Notes: generated from the letters alone by a model not told the origin. A stretch of 64,000 nt of DNA from Larix kaempferi (GCA_027924585.1 BSBM01001941.1:1-64000); one strand, 5' to 3'; shown: positions 1 through 11,829, counted from the first letter of the stretch. Translations and numbers: made by a program.

Positions 1-2700
1 AGGCAATGTGTCTTGGAGATGCAATTTTTGCAAGCATGAGTTCATGAGCACATATTTCCGGGTTAAGGGCCATTTGTTGGCCCTTCCTTCTTGTGGGATT
101 TCTTCATGCAAAGCGGTGACTGTTCACCAAAGGAGGGATATGGAAAGAGAGGATCATGTTGGCTTAGGGAAGGTGGCAGCAGCAAGCAAGAAAAAAGAGG
201 ATGATCCTCTTCCATTCTTGAGGAAGTCCTCTAGCACCAAGCCTCCATTTCCACCTAACATTCATGGGCGTGGGCGTGGGGATACTTATCAAACAAGAAA
301 GAGGCAATCTACAGGTGGTCCAATGGATAGGATTTTCCAAAAAGAGGCGCGAGAAGAGGTAGACCTTACTATTGCATTTTTCTTCTACCTCAACTTCATT
401 TCATTCAATGTTGCACGGTCACCATTGTATTTTGAGACAGTTAAAACTATCTTGGAACGAGCTCCAAATGGTTATGTGCCTCCTGGTTCAGAGAAGCTTA
501 GAACCACATTGTTGGTTAAAGCAAAGAAGGAGGTAGATAAAATTCTTGAGCCAATTAGATCAACATGGCCCTCATCCGGTGTGAGTATTGTTTCTGATGG
601 ATGGACGGATCCCGCACGCCATCCACTCATCAATTTCATGGTATCTTCCCAAAATGGACCGGTGTTCTTGAAAGCGGTGGATGCTCTTGGCGAATACAAG
701 GATGCACAATTTATGGGTGATTTATTCATCAAAACCATTGAAGAAGTGCGTGTTGAGTCGTGTGTACAAATCATCACGGACAATGCACCTGTTTGCAAGG
801 CTGCTGGCATGATTGTGGAAGCTAAATATCCACAGGTATGTTCATTTTGGACACCTTTCATTTCTAATTTGCTCATTGTTTGAATTTGGTCATTGCAATG
901 TTAGTGTTGTAGAGTCATTGATACATGCTTTTATTGCTCTTACGGGTTTTTTGGACACCTTGCATTGTCCATTCCTTGAATTTAGCACTGAAAGCCATTG
1001 CTTCGGATGTGGCATGGATTGACAACCTTATTGAGGATGCACGCCATATCCGTAACTTTGTACAAAACCACACAAATGCCCTCACCATCTACAAACAGTA
1101 CACACAGCTTTCATTGCTGAAGGTTGCAGATACTCGGTTTGCTTCCTCATTCATCATGCTCAAGAGGTTGAGGGAGGTCAAAACCGCTCTTGGGTCCATG
1201 GTGATTTCAGAGTTTTGGGCTTTTTGGAGAAAGACGGATCAGGCTGCTTCACAAAAGGTGAAGGACTTGGTGTTAAATGATGGTTGGTGGGACACGGTGG
1301 ATCTTACTATTAAGATCATGGAGCCAATCATTTCTTTGTTGCAGTATGCAGACACGGACCAGCCCATCCTAGCAGAGGTTTATGAGGGGTGGGATTCCAT
1401 GATTGAGTCCATGAGGTCCATTATCATGGAGAATGAGTGTCCCGAGTATGGGACATCGACAGAGAGCTTATGGACCATTATTCGGGATATTCTTATCTCC
1501 AGGTGGGATAAGAATTGCACACCTTTGCATTGCTTGGCCCACTCCTTGAACCCCAAGTTCTAAACTCAGGAGTGGCTCACTGGTGGATCGGGGGCCTCAC
1601 ACAGAGTCCCTCCTCACATGGATGCAGAGATTGCAAATGGGAGGAAGATAGCACTTAGACGGCTATTTCAGGATAGAGACATGCTTGAGGAGGTGGAGGA
1701 TGGCTTTGTAGATTTTTCCACTGGCACTGGGAGATTTGGAGGCTATGATGTGCTTAGATATAGGGAGGGTAAGACACCCTATCGTTGGTGGGCAACTCAT
1801 GGGGCAACATCCCCTATTCTACAAAAGTTAGCCTTCAAGGTCATCTCTCAAGTTACATCATCCTCTTGTTGTGAGAGGAATTGGAGCACATATGGGAACT
1901 TGTACAGTGTGAAGAAGAGCAGGCTTGAGCAGTCCAGGGCAGAGTCGATGGTGTATGTGCACTCCAACCTTCGTCTTATTTACACGAAGAGGGAGGAGTG
2001 GGTGAAAGGAAAGACAAAGATGTGGGATGTCTTTCCTGATGATATGGGTTTGGACAACAGTACTGAGTTGGCATTAGCCAACATGGATCTTAATGATCCA
2101 GTGCTAGAGCCGGTCACTTTTGATGATAGTGATCGTACAGAGGGGTCATCCTCCACAGCAACAGATGCAGATCGTCAGATGGGCAGAGAGGAGGAGGAGG
2201 GGGTGGAGGATGAGGATCAGGGCAGTGGCAGTGGCAGTGGCAGTGATGAGTATGTTGATTCAGGCATGGAGGAGGACTACTGACATATGGGATTCTCCCA
2301 TCTTGATCCACCCCTTTTTGTATTTACTATTAGTCTATTTGGCATTTTCCAGTGGCCCAGTGCCCAGTGGCATTCCGACATATATGTATACATTTTGATT
2401 TTGATGACTTAATGAGAAATATGGTTCCGACATGCATCTGTGTCTCATTGTGATTTGTGAATGACAAATGTGTTGTGAATCGTGATTTGTGAATGACAAA
2501 TGTGTAATCATTAATGTGTTTTTATTCTAATTTCTATTGAATATTTGTAAATGTTCTAGTTTCTAAATATTTTTGGATCTATATGTCTATATTTTTAAAT
2601 TTTAAATATAAAACGTATCCTACGTGTCCTGATTTCGGGGGTCACCATGTCCGTGTTGGACTCTCGTATTTTCCTGTCCTGTGTCCCCATGTCAGGTGAC
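1..2700 (+). mobile_element. hAT-superfamily DNA transposon (5' end outside window)
   Basis: The transposase coding region runs in from the left edge, so the 5' terminus is missing. The 3' non-coding tail (2284 to about 2700) is AT-rich and ends in a C/T-rich stretch around 2625-2695 containing repeated 'GTGTCC/CCTGTCC' words, typical of hAT subterminal repeats. To the right of it the sequence is minus-strand copia gag-protease, whose reading frame is abruptly replaced near 2700. That shows the hAT inserted into the copia element. The exact terminus and the 8-bp target duplication cannot be confirmed because the other end is out of view. Superfamily identity is firm; the right boundary is good to about 20 bp. 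Confidence 0.85.
2..2283 (+). pseudogene. hAT transposase (BED finger, DUF659, hAT dimerisation domain), one intron, nearly intact
   Basis: The DNA transposase acts in the nucleus by cut-and-paste. In frame from base 2 there is a BED zinc finger (CNFC near the start, then HLL and CGISSC), a DUF659-like RNase H core with the aspartates in SDGWTD and ITDNAP, and at the C terminus a hAT dimerisation region (SSCCERNWS, KKSRL) followed by an acidic, GS-repeat tail. Exon 1 ends at 835 (CAG|GTATG). The protein resumes at 946 with FWTPCIVHSLNLAL, which implies a phase-0 intron of about 110 bp. The acceptor position reads TACGG instead of an AG. One in-frame TAA at 1561-1563 breaks the second exon, directly before the hAT linker; the frame then continues to TGA at 2281-2283. 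The protein start lies outside the window. With only these two lesions visible it looks young but non-functional. Confidence 0.85.
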
Positions 2701-2701
2701 T

Positions 2702-3739
2702 TTGGTTTCACCTTATGAGGTGACTCATGTTCAGATAGGTTTATGAAAGATTCGTTAAACCCAGTCATGTGTTTGGAAGCCCCACTGTCAATTAACCAAT
2801 CATTACAACCATGAGAGATAGTACTTGTGAGAGTAGAGATTAGAACATACTCTTCTTCACTTGATGAGTCATCATCACTTTCTGCCCTAGCCTTCTTCTT
2901 TGGAGGTTTATCATCTTCGGCAGCATGAGCATGGAACTTTCTTTTGTTGCCCTTCTTCTTCTTGCTGGAGTTGTTGTTGTTGTTATCCCTTTTGTTCTTG
3001 GGACATTCTGAAGCAAAGTGACCCTTCTCATTGCATGTGAAACATCTTAGATCCTTCTTATTCTTTTGTTGGTTGTGATAGGATCTCTTGTAGTGAGCGT
3101 GCTCCTTCTTGGGCTTGCTTCTTTTGGTGTGAGCTGCGAGAGCTTGATCTTCACCTCCCATCTTTTCTTCTCAAGCTACAAGCCTAGCTTCTTCTTGAGA
3201 GCATTCCTCCCACAATTTACTGAAAGAGATCAATTTCTTTCTTGCATAGATTCCTTGAATAAAGGAGTCCCATGACCTAGGTAGGCCATTCAGAGTGGTC
3301 ATAACAACTTCACCATTGTCCACTACTTCATCCACAGCTTCAAGTTGTTCCTTGATCTGAGAGACCTTGGAGAAGTAAGATTAAATGGTCTCTCCATTCA
3401 ACATCTTGACCCCTTTCAATTGATTCCGCAGAGTCATCTTCCGATTAATGTTCTTCCCTTCAAATAACTTGGTCAAAGAGTCAAACATCTCCTTGGGTGT
3501 CTTTAGAGATGACACATGAGTTATGAGATGGTCTTTGATAGAATCCGCAATGATTCTCTTTGCCTTGCCCAAGTTCTTCTTATGCAATATCTTAGCCTCT
3601 TCATCCTCTGGGATAGGAACCTCAGAGCTGATGTAGGAGTCCAATTCATTTTCTTCCAGATTAACACAATCCTATACTTCCAGGCTCGGAAGTTATCAGC
3701 CCCTTCAAGCTTATCCTCAAGCTTGGTGTGGTGAGACAT
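2702..3739 (-). pseudogene. copia-A gag-protease fragment
   Basis: Gag (capsid/nucleocapsid) and the start of the aspartic protease of a Ty1/copia polyprotein. The start codon is at 3739-3737 (MSHHTKLEDK). A frameshift near 3650 moves the frame to IPEDEEAKILHKKN. An in-frame TAA lies near 3380 after MLNGETI, and a TGA near 3168. The CCHC zinc knuckle CFTCNEKGHFASEC is at about 3015-3060, followed by a lysine-rich basic stretch. The protease motif WLIDSGASKHMTG is at about 2765-2800. The frame is lost at the hAT junction near 2700, after ESPHKVK. Confidence 0.85.
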
Positions 3740-4302
3740 CTTAAAGAGTACTTCAAATGGAAATAGAAGAGATTTAAGTCTTACCACTTGTTTTGCTGAA
3801 CACTGGATCTGGTCCCGGATTAGGGTTTGTCGGAAAAACCCTAAAAATTCAAAACGTGAATTTCAACATTCTGAGAGGATAGAAAGATGCCCCTTGATGA
3901 GCTAATCAACCTGGTGTCTTCAGAATTTGAGATCTACAAAGCTTCACCCTTCAGAAATGTCTTTTTGTCTTCTCGGGTTCACTAGGGAGGACCCCGAATT
4001 AGGGTTTGAGTTTCTCGGAGATCTACCCAGCCAAAAATCTCGATCCAAAGCTCTAAACTTCGATTTTTGCAAAGAGCTTCCAACTATGTCTTCAGATTCC
4101 AAAATTTTCTATTTTTGTGTTAACCCTAATTTTTAGGGCCAAATCTGAAAATGCTCAGAATTGAATTCTGATTGGACAGATAGATTCTCCTTGATGAGTA
4201 GAGTCAATCTACTATATTGCTTTTCCAAAAACTGTGGGGAGAAACCCAATAAACAAGAAACCCTTGGTTTCCGTCACTGCACAATGTCTTCTTCTCAGCC
4301 TA

Positions 4303-4314
4303 GCTCTGATACCA
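4303..4314 (-). promoter_or_regulatory. primer-binding site of copia-A
   Basis: GCTCTGATACCA on the plus strand is the reverse complement of TGGTATCAGAGC, the plant copia primer site complementary to initiator Met-tRNA. It abuts the LTR end at 4315. Confidence 0.85.
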
Positions 4315-4905
4315 TGTTAAATTTTGAGCATTAATTCACAATACTCTAGGATCTTTACTGAGAGAACAACATGTACAGTATATCAATGCATATCAATCAT
4401 AACAAGCATGTCAATCATCACAAGAATCAAAAGCATGAGAGACAATAGACACGCAGAGTTTCCGTGGGGAAAACCCTAAGGTGAAAAACCCCACAACTTC
4501 CTCAGAGATAGATAGAGCAATAGCTCAACCAAAATACAAGAAATAGACTCCTAGCAGCTGAAGCTCCTCCTCACAAGTGCACCACTTTCCGAGTGAAGGA
4601 AGAATGAGTTTTTGAGTGATCCAAATAGAGATCTCTCGATCTCTATTTATACTTGTCCTGTAGGCCCAATAACCTTATGGGGCCGACTTGTCTAGCTAGG
4701 TACATCAACCATATATTACATAAATCAGGGCCAACCCCACACATGGTGGTCTAATAACCCATCGACAAGTTAACACACTTGCAACACTTGTCAATACACA
4801 TGACGACACTTCCATATAGAGGAATGACACATCTCTATAGGAGTACAATAATATATAAATGAAATACATGGATGAAATACATTCCGAAGTTACATACACA
4901 TCAAT
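4315..4905 (-). repeat. 5' LTR of copia-A
   Basis: The LTR starts directly after the primer site (TGTTAA on plus, TTAACA on minus). It holds a minus-strand TATA box (TATAAATAG, about 4643-4652) and an ACTTCGGAA block near its outer end that matches the first 30 bp of the copia-B/C LTRs. The outer boundary, about 4900-4910, is inferred from that alignment; no partner LTR is present to prove it. Confidence 0.65.
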
Positions 4906-5083
4906 AGCCATCTTTGAGGTCCTTCAAAGACCTTAGATACATCTTGAGTTTATGGAGTTTGGAGGATGGACTCAAGAACCACATGATGGCTACTCCAACC
5001 ATAGAGACAGGTCCAAGGATCGTGGCATAATGATAGGGGGAGCAAGAGTATAAATTTCATGAAGTAAGAAGGTAGCTACAGGT
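4906..5083 (+). other. short flank, probable Sirevirus remnant (left piece)
   Basis: No ORF. It contains an AGGGGGAG tract at about 5035-5042. Similar tracts occur right of copia-B (17839, 18081, 18206), suggesting that this segment and 17127-18300 were one element before copia-B inserted. This is inference; similarity outside the tracts is weak. Confidence 0.35.
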
Positions 5084-5639
5084 TGCTAAATTTCATACAT
5101 TCATAGCATAAAACATAAATGCATTACCAAGATCACTAGAAGTAAGACAAAGCACAAAACAACAAAACAGAGTTTACCCTGGGAAACCCAAATGGGAGAA
5201 AACCCAACAACCTTCGCAGAGAGATGATAATTCTGAGATCAAAGTACAAATAAGGAAAGAGAAAGAATGTGAAAGTATCTTTCACAAGTAGATGCCCCAA
5301 ATAAGCTTCCTCCTTCAAGTGATGCGAAATTTGCCTCCTCCAAGTGATGCACACTTCCTAAGTGAGTGAATGAGCTAATGAGGTGCACGAGCCTCTTATT
5401 TATACAAGTGCAAACTGGAAAATTCCCTAATGGGGCCGACTTCACCTGGGGGCAATAAATAATTTAAATTTAATCTTTTTATTTGTTTCTTTTGCACCCC
5501 AAGGCTAACATTGATTCTTTCATATGTTTACATAATTAATTACATGAAGTTCTTCTCCCTTGGGAGGTATAAACAAGTACAATGAAAGTACAACAAAATA
5601 TAATGAATAATATCTTCCGAAGTTGTACAAAATCCAACA
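5084..5639 (-). repeat. 3' LTR of copia-B
   Basis: 556 bp, minus orientation. On the minus strand it starts TGTTGG and ends TTAGCA. It contains the TATA box (TATAAATAAG) near 5395-5404 and is colinear with the LTRs at 6399, 11830 and 16571. Confidence 0.95.
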
Positions 5640-5654
5640 CTCCCTCTCAACGAG
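5640..5654 (-). promoter_or_regulatory. polypurine tract of copia-B
   Basis: CTCCCTCTCAACGAG on plus reads CTCGTTGAGAGGGAG on minus, directly upstream of the TGTTGG that opens the 3' LTR. It is the expected plus-strand primer for reverse transcription and matches copia-C at 11815-11829. Confidence 0.85.
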
Positions 5655-5879
5655 AAAGGTATTCTTCGGTCTTCATCTGCATCATGATCATCTGAGTTTC
5701 ATCTTGTACATCCATTCTGTCTCCATCATCTTTATACATACTGAGGGTTGTCCACACAGTCTCTGTGCATCATCATCACCAGTCCTTCAGTGAGTCCAGG
5801 AGAATCACTCAATCCTGGATATCTGAGATTATCAGCTGTGCCATCTCTGCTATACAATTTGCTACCTGTCTGTCTCATC

Positions 5880-6296
5880 TGTCAATGGGGTCCTCCCATA
5901 CCTGGTTGAGATCTCAGACGAGCAAAAGGGCACGGCCATATACTGACTCTCCTACTCTTCTGCCTATGGTATTTCCCCCATATCTGGCTGAGTATCTGGA
6001 CTGTAGAGGCACCTGTGCAACAACACAGCCAACTGTTGACTATCCTACTCATCTGCCTATGGGATTTCTCCCATATCTGGCTGAATAACCGAACTGCAGA
6101 GGCACCAGTGTGAACCCGACCAACTACTGACTGTCCTACTCATCTGCCTATGGGATTTCTCCCATATCTGGCTGAGTAACTGGACTGCAGAAGGAACCTG
6201 GGTGAGCCCGGCCAACTGCTGACTGTCCCACTCATCTGCCTATGAGATTTCTCCCATATCTGGCTGAGTAATTGGACTGCAAAGGCACCTGGGCAA
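5880..6296 (-). repeat. five-unit hairpin tandem array in the 3' non-coding region of copia-B
   Basis: Units of 91-93 bp. Each centres on a self-complementary core (on plus, TATGGGATTTCTCCCATA or a variant) at 5884, 5965, 6058, 6149 and 6241. Two cores are perfect (6058 and 6149) and three have substitutions. The array lies between the pol stop (6318) and the polypurine tract. The same units occur four times in copia-C. Confidence 0.9.
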
Positions 6297-6317
6297 AGCA
6301 GGGCAAGCATCTCAATG

Positions 6318-6393
6318 TCATCTTTCCCTCTCAAGGAGGGATACGTTCTCTTCGACTCCAAATCTTCCACGAAAGCATTCGAACTTCACCCTG
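6318..6393 (-). pseudogene. last codons of copia-B pol, separated from the rest by copia-C
   Basis: Reads RVKFECFRGRFGVEEN and ends in TGA at 6320-6318. It is the C-terminal tail after RNase H and continues the frame interrupted at 12386. Copia-C sits between. Confidence 0.88.
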
Positions 6394-6398
6394 GGATG

Positions 6399-6954
6399 TG
6401 TTGGATTTTGTACAACTTCGGAAGATATTATTCATTATATTTTATTGTACTTTCATTGTACTTGTTTATACCTCCTAAGGGAAAAAGAACTTTATGTAAT
6501 CAATTATGTAAAACATGAGAGAATCAATGTAAGCCTTGGGGTGCAAAAGAAACAAATAAAAAGATTAATATTAAATTATTTATTGCCCCCAGGTGAAGTC
6601 GGCCCCATAAGGGAAAATTCCAGTTTGCACTTGTATAAATAAGAGGTTCGTGCACCTCATTAGATCATTCTCACACTTAGGAAGTGCGCATCACTTGGAG
6701 GAGGAGATTTTCGCATCACTTGAAGAAGGAGGTTTATTTGGGTCAACTACTTGTGAAAGATACTTTCACATTCTTTCTCTTTCTTCATTTGTACTCTGAT
6801 CTCAGAATTATCATCTCTCTGCGAAGGTTGCTGGGTTTTCTCCCATTTGGGTTTCCTAGGGTAAACTATGTGTTGTTGTTTTGTGCTTTGTCTTACTTCT
6901 AGTGATCTTGGTAATGCATTTATGTTTTATGCTATGAATGTATGAAATTTAACA
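6399..6954 (+). repeat. 5' LTR of copia-C
   Basis: Starts TGTTGG and ends TTAACA. It has a TATA box TATAAATAAG at 6634-6643, about 235 bp in. The downstream U5 part is rich in GGGTTTTCTCCC-type inverted words just before the end, a feature shared with the copia-D LTR. Confidence 0.95.
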
Positions 6955-6967
6955 TGGTATCAAAGCC
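6955..6967 (+). promoter_or_regulatory. primer-binding site of copia-C
   Basis: TGGTATCAAAGCC directly after the LTR. One mismatch (G to A) to the usual TGGTATCAGAGC initiator Met-tRNA complement. Confidence 0.85.
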
Positions 6968-7184
6968 ATTCTAGAAGAAGCCATTGCCTAAGCATTGTCG
7001 AAACCTTGCTAGAATTAGGGTTTCATCTTATGAAGTCTTCACCCATTATTTTGGAGAAAAAAGAGCCATAGGAATTTGGCTTTTGGCTAGACTAATCCAT
7101 TGGTGAAGACAGAATTCAATTCCGAGAACTTTCATTTTTGACCTAGCTCCTGCTAGGGTTTCTGATCCAGATCCGCAAATCAAG

Positions 7185-10100
7185 ATGATTGGGATGAAGG
7201 TTGAAGATCGGTTGGAAGGAGCCTCCAACTTTATCTCCTGGAAGTCTAGGGTTCTTCTACTCCTAGAAGAAAATGACCTCTTACTATATGTAAATGAGAA
7301 GGTCCCCGAACCAGAAGCCGAAGAGGATAAATCTCGATGGAGGAAGAATGATGCTAAAGCAAGAAGGATTCTTGTGGATTCCGTCAGAGACCATTTTGTT
7401 CCTCAGATCTCAGGAAAGAAGAATGCTAGGAAAATGTTCAAGACCATTATTAAGTTGTTTGAACACACTAGCGTAAATGTATCCATGACTTTGAGAAACC
7501 AACTCTCAAATATGAAGATAGCAAAGTCGGAATCCATTGCCTCATACTTTATGAGGTTCGCAGAACTCAAAGACAAGCTCAGCACCAGTGGAGATCCTAT
7601 TGGTGATAAGGAGCTTGTCCTCCACACTTTAAATGGTCTTCCACCATCATGGGAGTCCTTTATCCAAAGCATAAGTGGTAGATCCAAACTACCAAAGTTT
7701 GACAAGCTTTGGGCAGATTGCTCTCAGGAGGAGACAAGGATCGCAGCACGTCAAAGACTCCATGGCAATCAAAACTGAAGAGACTCAAGCATTTGTTTCT
7801 CATACCAAGAATGGTAAGGGAAAAGGAAAGAAGTTCCATAAACACAAGCACCAAGAAAGGAGATCAAGTCCCCGTCAAGAACAAAAGAAGAAGAAGGATG
7901 TATCTCAAGTTCAATGCTATAGGTGCAAGAAGTATGGACATTACGCCAGTAGCTGCCGAAGTCAAATCAAAAGGAAGCATGAAGCATCCACGGCTGATGT
8001 AGAAGAACATCGTCATCACAAGAAGCAAAAGAATGAAGATCACACAGAATTTCTATTCATATCAGCACTATCAGTTACTATTCCTACCACTAGTGACACT
8101 TGGCTCATAGATAGTGGTGCATCTAGACACATGACAGGTTATAGAGAGAATCTTTCAGAATTGATTGAGAAAGATTCACATCTTTGTGTTGTACTTGGAG
8201 ATGATGCAAATTACACTATGAAGGGATCTGGAGCCACCACCCTTCAATTGGAATCAAATGATACATTACACTTAAGTGATGTACTCTATGTACTTGGTAT
8301 GAAAAGAAATCTTGTCTCCATCTCAGCATTGGAGGATGAGGGTTATAAAGTAGCTTTCTCAGAAGGGAAAGTCCTTGCTTGGCACAAGAACTCAAGCATG
8401 AGCTCAACCAAGGTTATTGGCATATGAGAAGAGAGCTTGTATAGACTAAACACTTCTCCAGTCCAAGCCCTAATACATGATGTTGCAAGTATGGGCGAGT
8501 TATGGCATAGAAGGTTAGCTCATCTGAACTATCGAGCTCTCCCAGTTCTAAAGAACATTGTAACAGGTTTGCCAGGGCTCCAGGTAGACCATGATGGAAC
8601 TTGTAGAGGATGTGCACTTGGCAAGAATGCCAAGAAGTCTTTTCCAGATAGCGAGAGTAGATCCATAGGGATTTTGGATCTAGTACACTCAGACTTGTGC
8701 GGGCCCATGACAATTGTGTCATTAGATGGTTATCATTACTATATCACCTTTATTGATGATTACTCACGAAAGACTTGGATATACTTTCTCAAGTCAAAAG
8801 AATCTGAGGAAGTACTCAGCAAGTTCAAAGAGTTTAAAGCACAAGTTGAAAATCTATCAGGAAAGAGGATCAAGATCTTGAGATCCGATAATGGTGGAGA
8901 ATATACCTCTACAGAATTCAATGATTTCTGCAAGGAAGCAGGAATTAAGAGGGAGCTCACAGTTCCCTACAACCCTCAACAAAATGGGGTTGCAGAAAGA
9001 AAGAATCGTACAATTGTGGAGGGAGCCAAAGCTATGATACATGACCAGAGTCTTCAAATGTTCTTGTGGGCAGAAGCATCCGAAACCGTTGTATATGTAC
9101 AGAATAGATGTCCACATAAGATCTTGAAGAACATGACTCCGGAAGAAGCGTTCACAGGTGTGAAACCAGAAGTGGGCCATCTCCGGATTTTTCACTGTCC
9201 AGTCTACATAGATGTGCCCAAAGAGAAAAGATCAAAGTTATAACCTTCAGGCAAGAAGGGTACCTTTGTGGGATACAATGAGTCTTCAAAGGCCTACAGA
9301 ATTTACATTCCAGGATCCAAACAGATTGAAGTCAATAGGGATGTGACCTTTGAAGAAGAAATGGCTGTCAGGAAAGGCAGAGGATCAAATATGGAGATTG
9401 ATGATGCAAAAATGCTAGAACCAAAGGAGATGAGATCATCTCCCCCTCCAGTTCAAAGGGATTCAGTAGAAAAAGATGAACCTATCAATCCCATAGATCC
9501 AGTTCATATCCCCAGAGATGTGACAGGTCGAAAAATACCTAGATGGGCACAACAGACACTGCAGGATGCAGAGGGGCATGATGCTCCACATGGCACTTTT
9601 AGAGAAAGTAAAAGACCTCAGAGGTTCTCCAGCTATGTGGCACTAATGAGCAACATTATTGATTCAGAACCCACCACTTACGAAGAAGCATCCAAACATC
9701 AAGTTTGGAAGGATGCCATGATGGAAGAATATCAATCCATCATGAAGAATGATGTGTGGGAAGTTGTGCCGAGACCTGAGGAGAAATCAATAGGGACTTC
9801 TAAATGGCTTCATAAGATCAAGCATGGAGCAGATGGCAATGTTGAGAAATACAAGGGTAGATTTGTAGCCAAAGGATTCTCTCAGAAAGAGGGAGTTGAT
9901 TATGATGAGACTTTTGCTCATGTGGCTCGATATACTTCCATCAGATCCATTATCGCAATTGCTTCAGCTATGGGATGGAAGCTGCATCAAATGGATGTGA
10001 AACCAGCCTTTCTCAATGGTGTTATTGAGGAAGAAGTTTACATCGAACAGCCAGATGGGATTATTGTCCAAGTAAAGGAGTCTCATGTATGCAGACTGAA

Positions 10101-11217
10101 AAAGGCATTGTATGGACTCATGCAAGCACCTCGTGCTTGGTATGGACGAATAGATGGATTCCTGGTGAGCTTAGGATTTTCCAAGAGTGATGCAGACCCC
10201 AACCTTTACTACAAGGTTGTAGATGATGAGCCACTGATCTTGGTATTATATGTTGATGACTTTTCTCACAGGAAATGAGAAACTCATTGTATGGTGTCAG
10301 AAGAATCTCGCCTCTGAGTTTGAAATGAAAGATCTTGGATTGATGCATTACTTCTTGGGATTAGAAGTATGGCAGAGGCAGAAAGAGATTTTCCTAGGAC
10401 AAGGAAATACACCATCGATATATTGAAGAGATTCAGAATGTTGGACTGCAAGTCCATGGCTACTCCGATGGATGCAAATTGGAAGAAGTTGAGAGATTCT
10501 ACTTCAGAGTCTGATTTGTTTGATCCCACCATTTATCGCCAGTTGATTGGATCATTGATGTATATGACCAATACCAGACCAGATATATGTTTTGCTGTGA
10601 ATGCCCTCATTCAGTTCATGTGCGAATCGAGGCAGATTCACTAGATTGCTACAAAACATGTGCTCAGATACTTACGTGACACTGTGGGATATGGATTGAA
10701 ATATGCTTCAGATGGTGACCTGATATTGCAGGGGTTTACAGACTCAGATTGGGCCGGATGTGTTGCAGATCGGAAGAGTACTTCCGGATGTTGCTTCAGT
10801 TTGGGTTCTGCAGTTATTTCCTGGTGCAGCAGGAAGCAGAACTCGGTAGCACTCAGTACTGCAGAGGCCGAGTACATGGTTGCTAGCACAGCAGCTCGAG
10901 AAGCAATTTGGCTTCGTAAACTCCTGGCAGGATTGTTCGGCCAGATTCCAAAGCCGACAGTGATTCACTGTGTTAACTAGAGCTGTGTGCAGATGTCACT
11001 GAATCCTGTATTTCACGACAGGTCGAAGCATATCGAGATTCGATATCACTTCATTCGTGATATGGTGCAAAAAGGTGCAGTCAAGTTACAGTACATGCCG
11101 ACAGACGACCAGATTGCAGATGTTCTCACCAAGGCCCTTCCCAGGGTGAAGTTTAAATACTTTCGTGGAAGACTTGGAGTCGAAGAGAACATATCCCTCC
11201 TTGAGAGGGAAAGATGA
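7185..11217 (+). pseudogene. copia-C gag-pol polyprotein, broken by 4 stops and 3 frameshifts
   Basis: About 1,344 codons, the usual copia length. Order: gag from ATG 7185 (KVEDRLEGASNF), CCHC knuckle CYRCKKYGHYASSC (7915-7956), protease WLIDSGASRHMTG (about 8101), integrase with the HHCC finger (LWHRRLAHLN, CRGCALGK) and core (VHSDLCGP, SDNGGEYTS), reverse transcriptase with YVDD at 10249-10260, RNase H with DSDWAGC and STAEAEYM, stop at 11215-11217. Relative to copia-B there is one extra A in the A-run at 7771-7774, a 2-base loss at about 10261-10268, and a 1-base loss at about 10403-10407. In-frame stops are TGA 8425, TAA 9241, TAG 10642 and TAG 10978. It cannot encode a working polyprotein. 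Confidence 0.94.
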
Positions 11218-11245
11218 CATTGAGATGCTTGCCTTGCTTTGCCCT

Positions 11246-11590
11246 GGTGCCTTCTGCAATCCAGTTACTCAGCCAGATATGGGAGAAATCCCATAGGCAG
11301 ATGAGTAGGATAGTTAGCAGTTGGTCGGGTTCACACTGGTGCCTCTGCAGTCCGGTTACTCAGCTAGATATGGGAGAAATCCCATAAGCAGATGAGTAGG
11401 ACAGTCAGCAGTTGGCTGTGTGGTTGCACAGGTGCCTCTACGGTCCAGATACTCAGCCAGATATGGGAGAAATCCCATAGGCATAAGACTAGGACAGTCA
11501 GTAGATGGTTGTTCCCTTTTGCTCGTCTGAGATCTCAGCCAGGTATGGGAGGACCCCATTGGCAGATGAGACAGACAAGTAGCAAATTGT
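11246..11590 (+). repeat. four-unit hairpin tandem array in the 3' non-coding region of copia-C
   Basis: Units begin at about 11246, 11338, 11431 and 11520. The perfect core TATGGGAGAAATCCCATA occurs at 11278-11295, 11369-11386 and 11462-11479; the fourth core is degenerate (TATGGGAGGACCCCATT). Spacing is 91 and 93 bp. The array starts 28 bases after the pol stop. Confidence 0.92.
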
Positions 11591-11814
11591 ATAGCAAAGA
11601 TGGTATAGCTGATAATCTCAGATATCCAGGATTGAGTGATTCTCCTGGATCCAGGATTGATTTATTCTCCTGGACTCACCGAAGGACTGGTGATGATGAT
11701 GCACAAAGACTGTGTGGACAACCTTCAGTATGCAAGAAGATGAGGGAGACAGAATGGATGTACAAGATGAAACCCAGATGATCGTGATGTAGATGAAGAC
11801 CGAAGAATACCTTC

Positions 11815-11829
11815 CTCGTTGAGAGGGAG
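11815..11829 (+). promoter_or_regulatory. polypurine tract of copia-C
   Basis: CTCGTTGAGAGGGAG immediately precedes the 3' LTR and is identical to the copia-B tract. It primes plus-strand DNA synthesis. Confidence 0.88.

Larger units (their letters stand above)
2702..4905 (-). mobile_element. copia-A: Ty1/copia retrotransposon, 5' part, cut by the hAT
   Basis: Reading leftward, the order is LTR, primer site, leader, gag, zinc knuckle, protease, then an abrupt end at the hAT. Integrase, reverse transcriptase and RNase H would lie left of the window, beyond the hAT. It belongs to the same broad clade as copia-B, C and D: the gag starts with the same LEDKLEGADNF-type motif, and the LTR begins with an ACTTCGGAA block as copia-B/C do. 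It is a distinct, older family. Host-flank duplication cannot be checked because only one end is visible. Confidence 0.8.

Noticed and set aside
11356-11559. Antisense ORF with repeated MGFLPYLAE peptide (also 5765-6088 in copia-B)
   Set aside because: The peptide repeats are only the translated hairpin array; no start context, and the frame is not kept across units.
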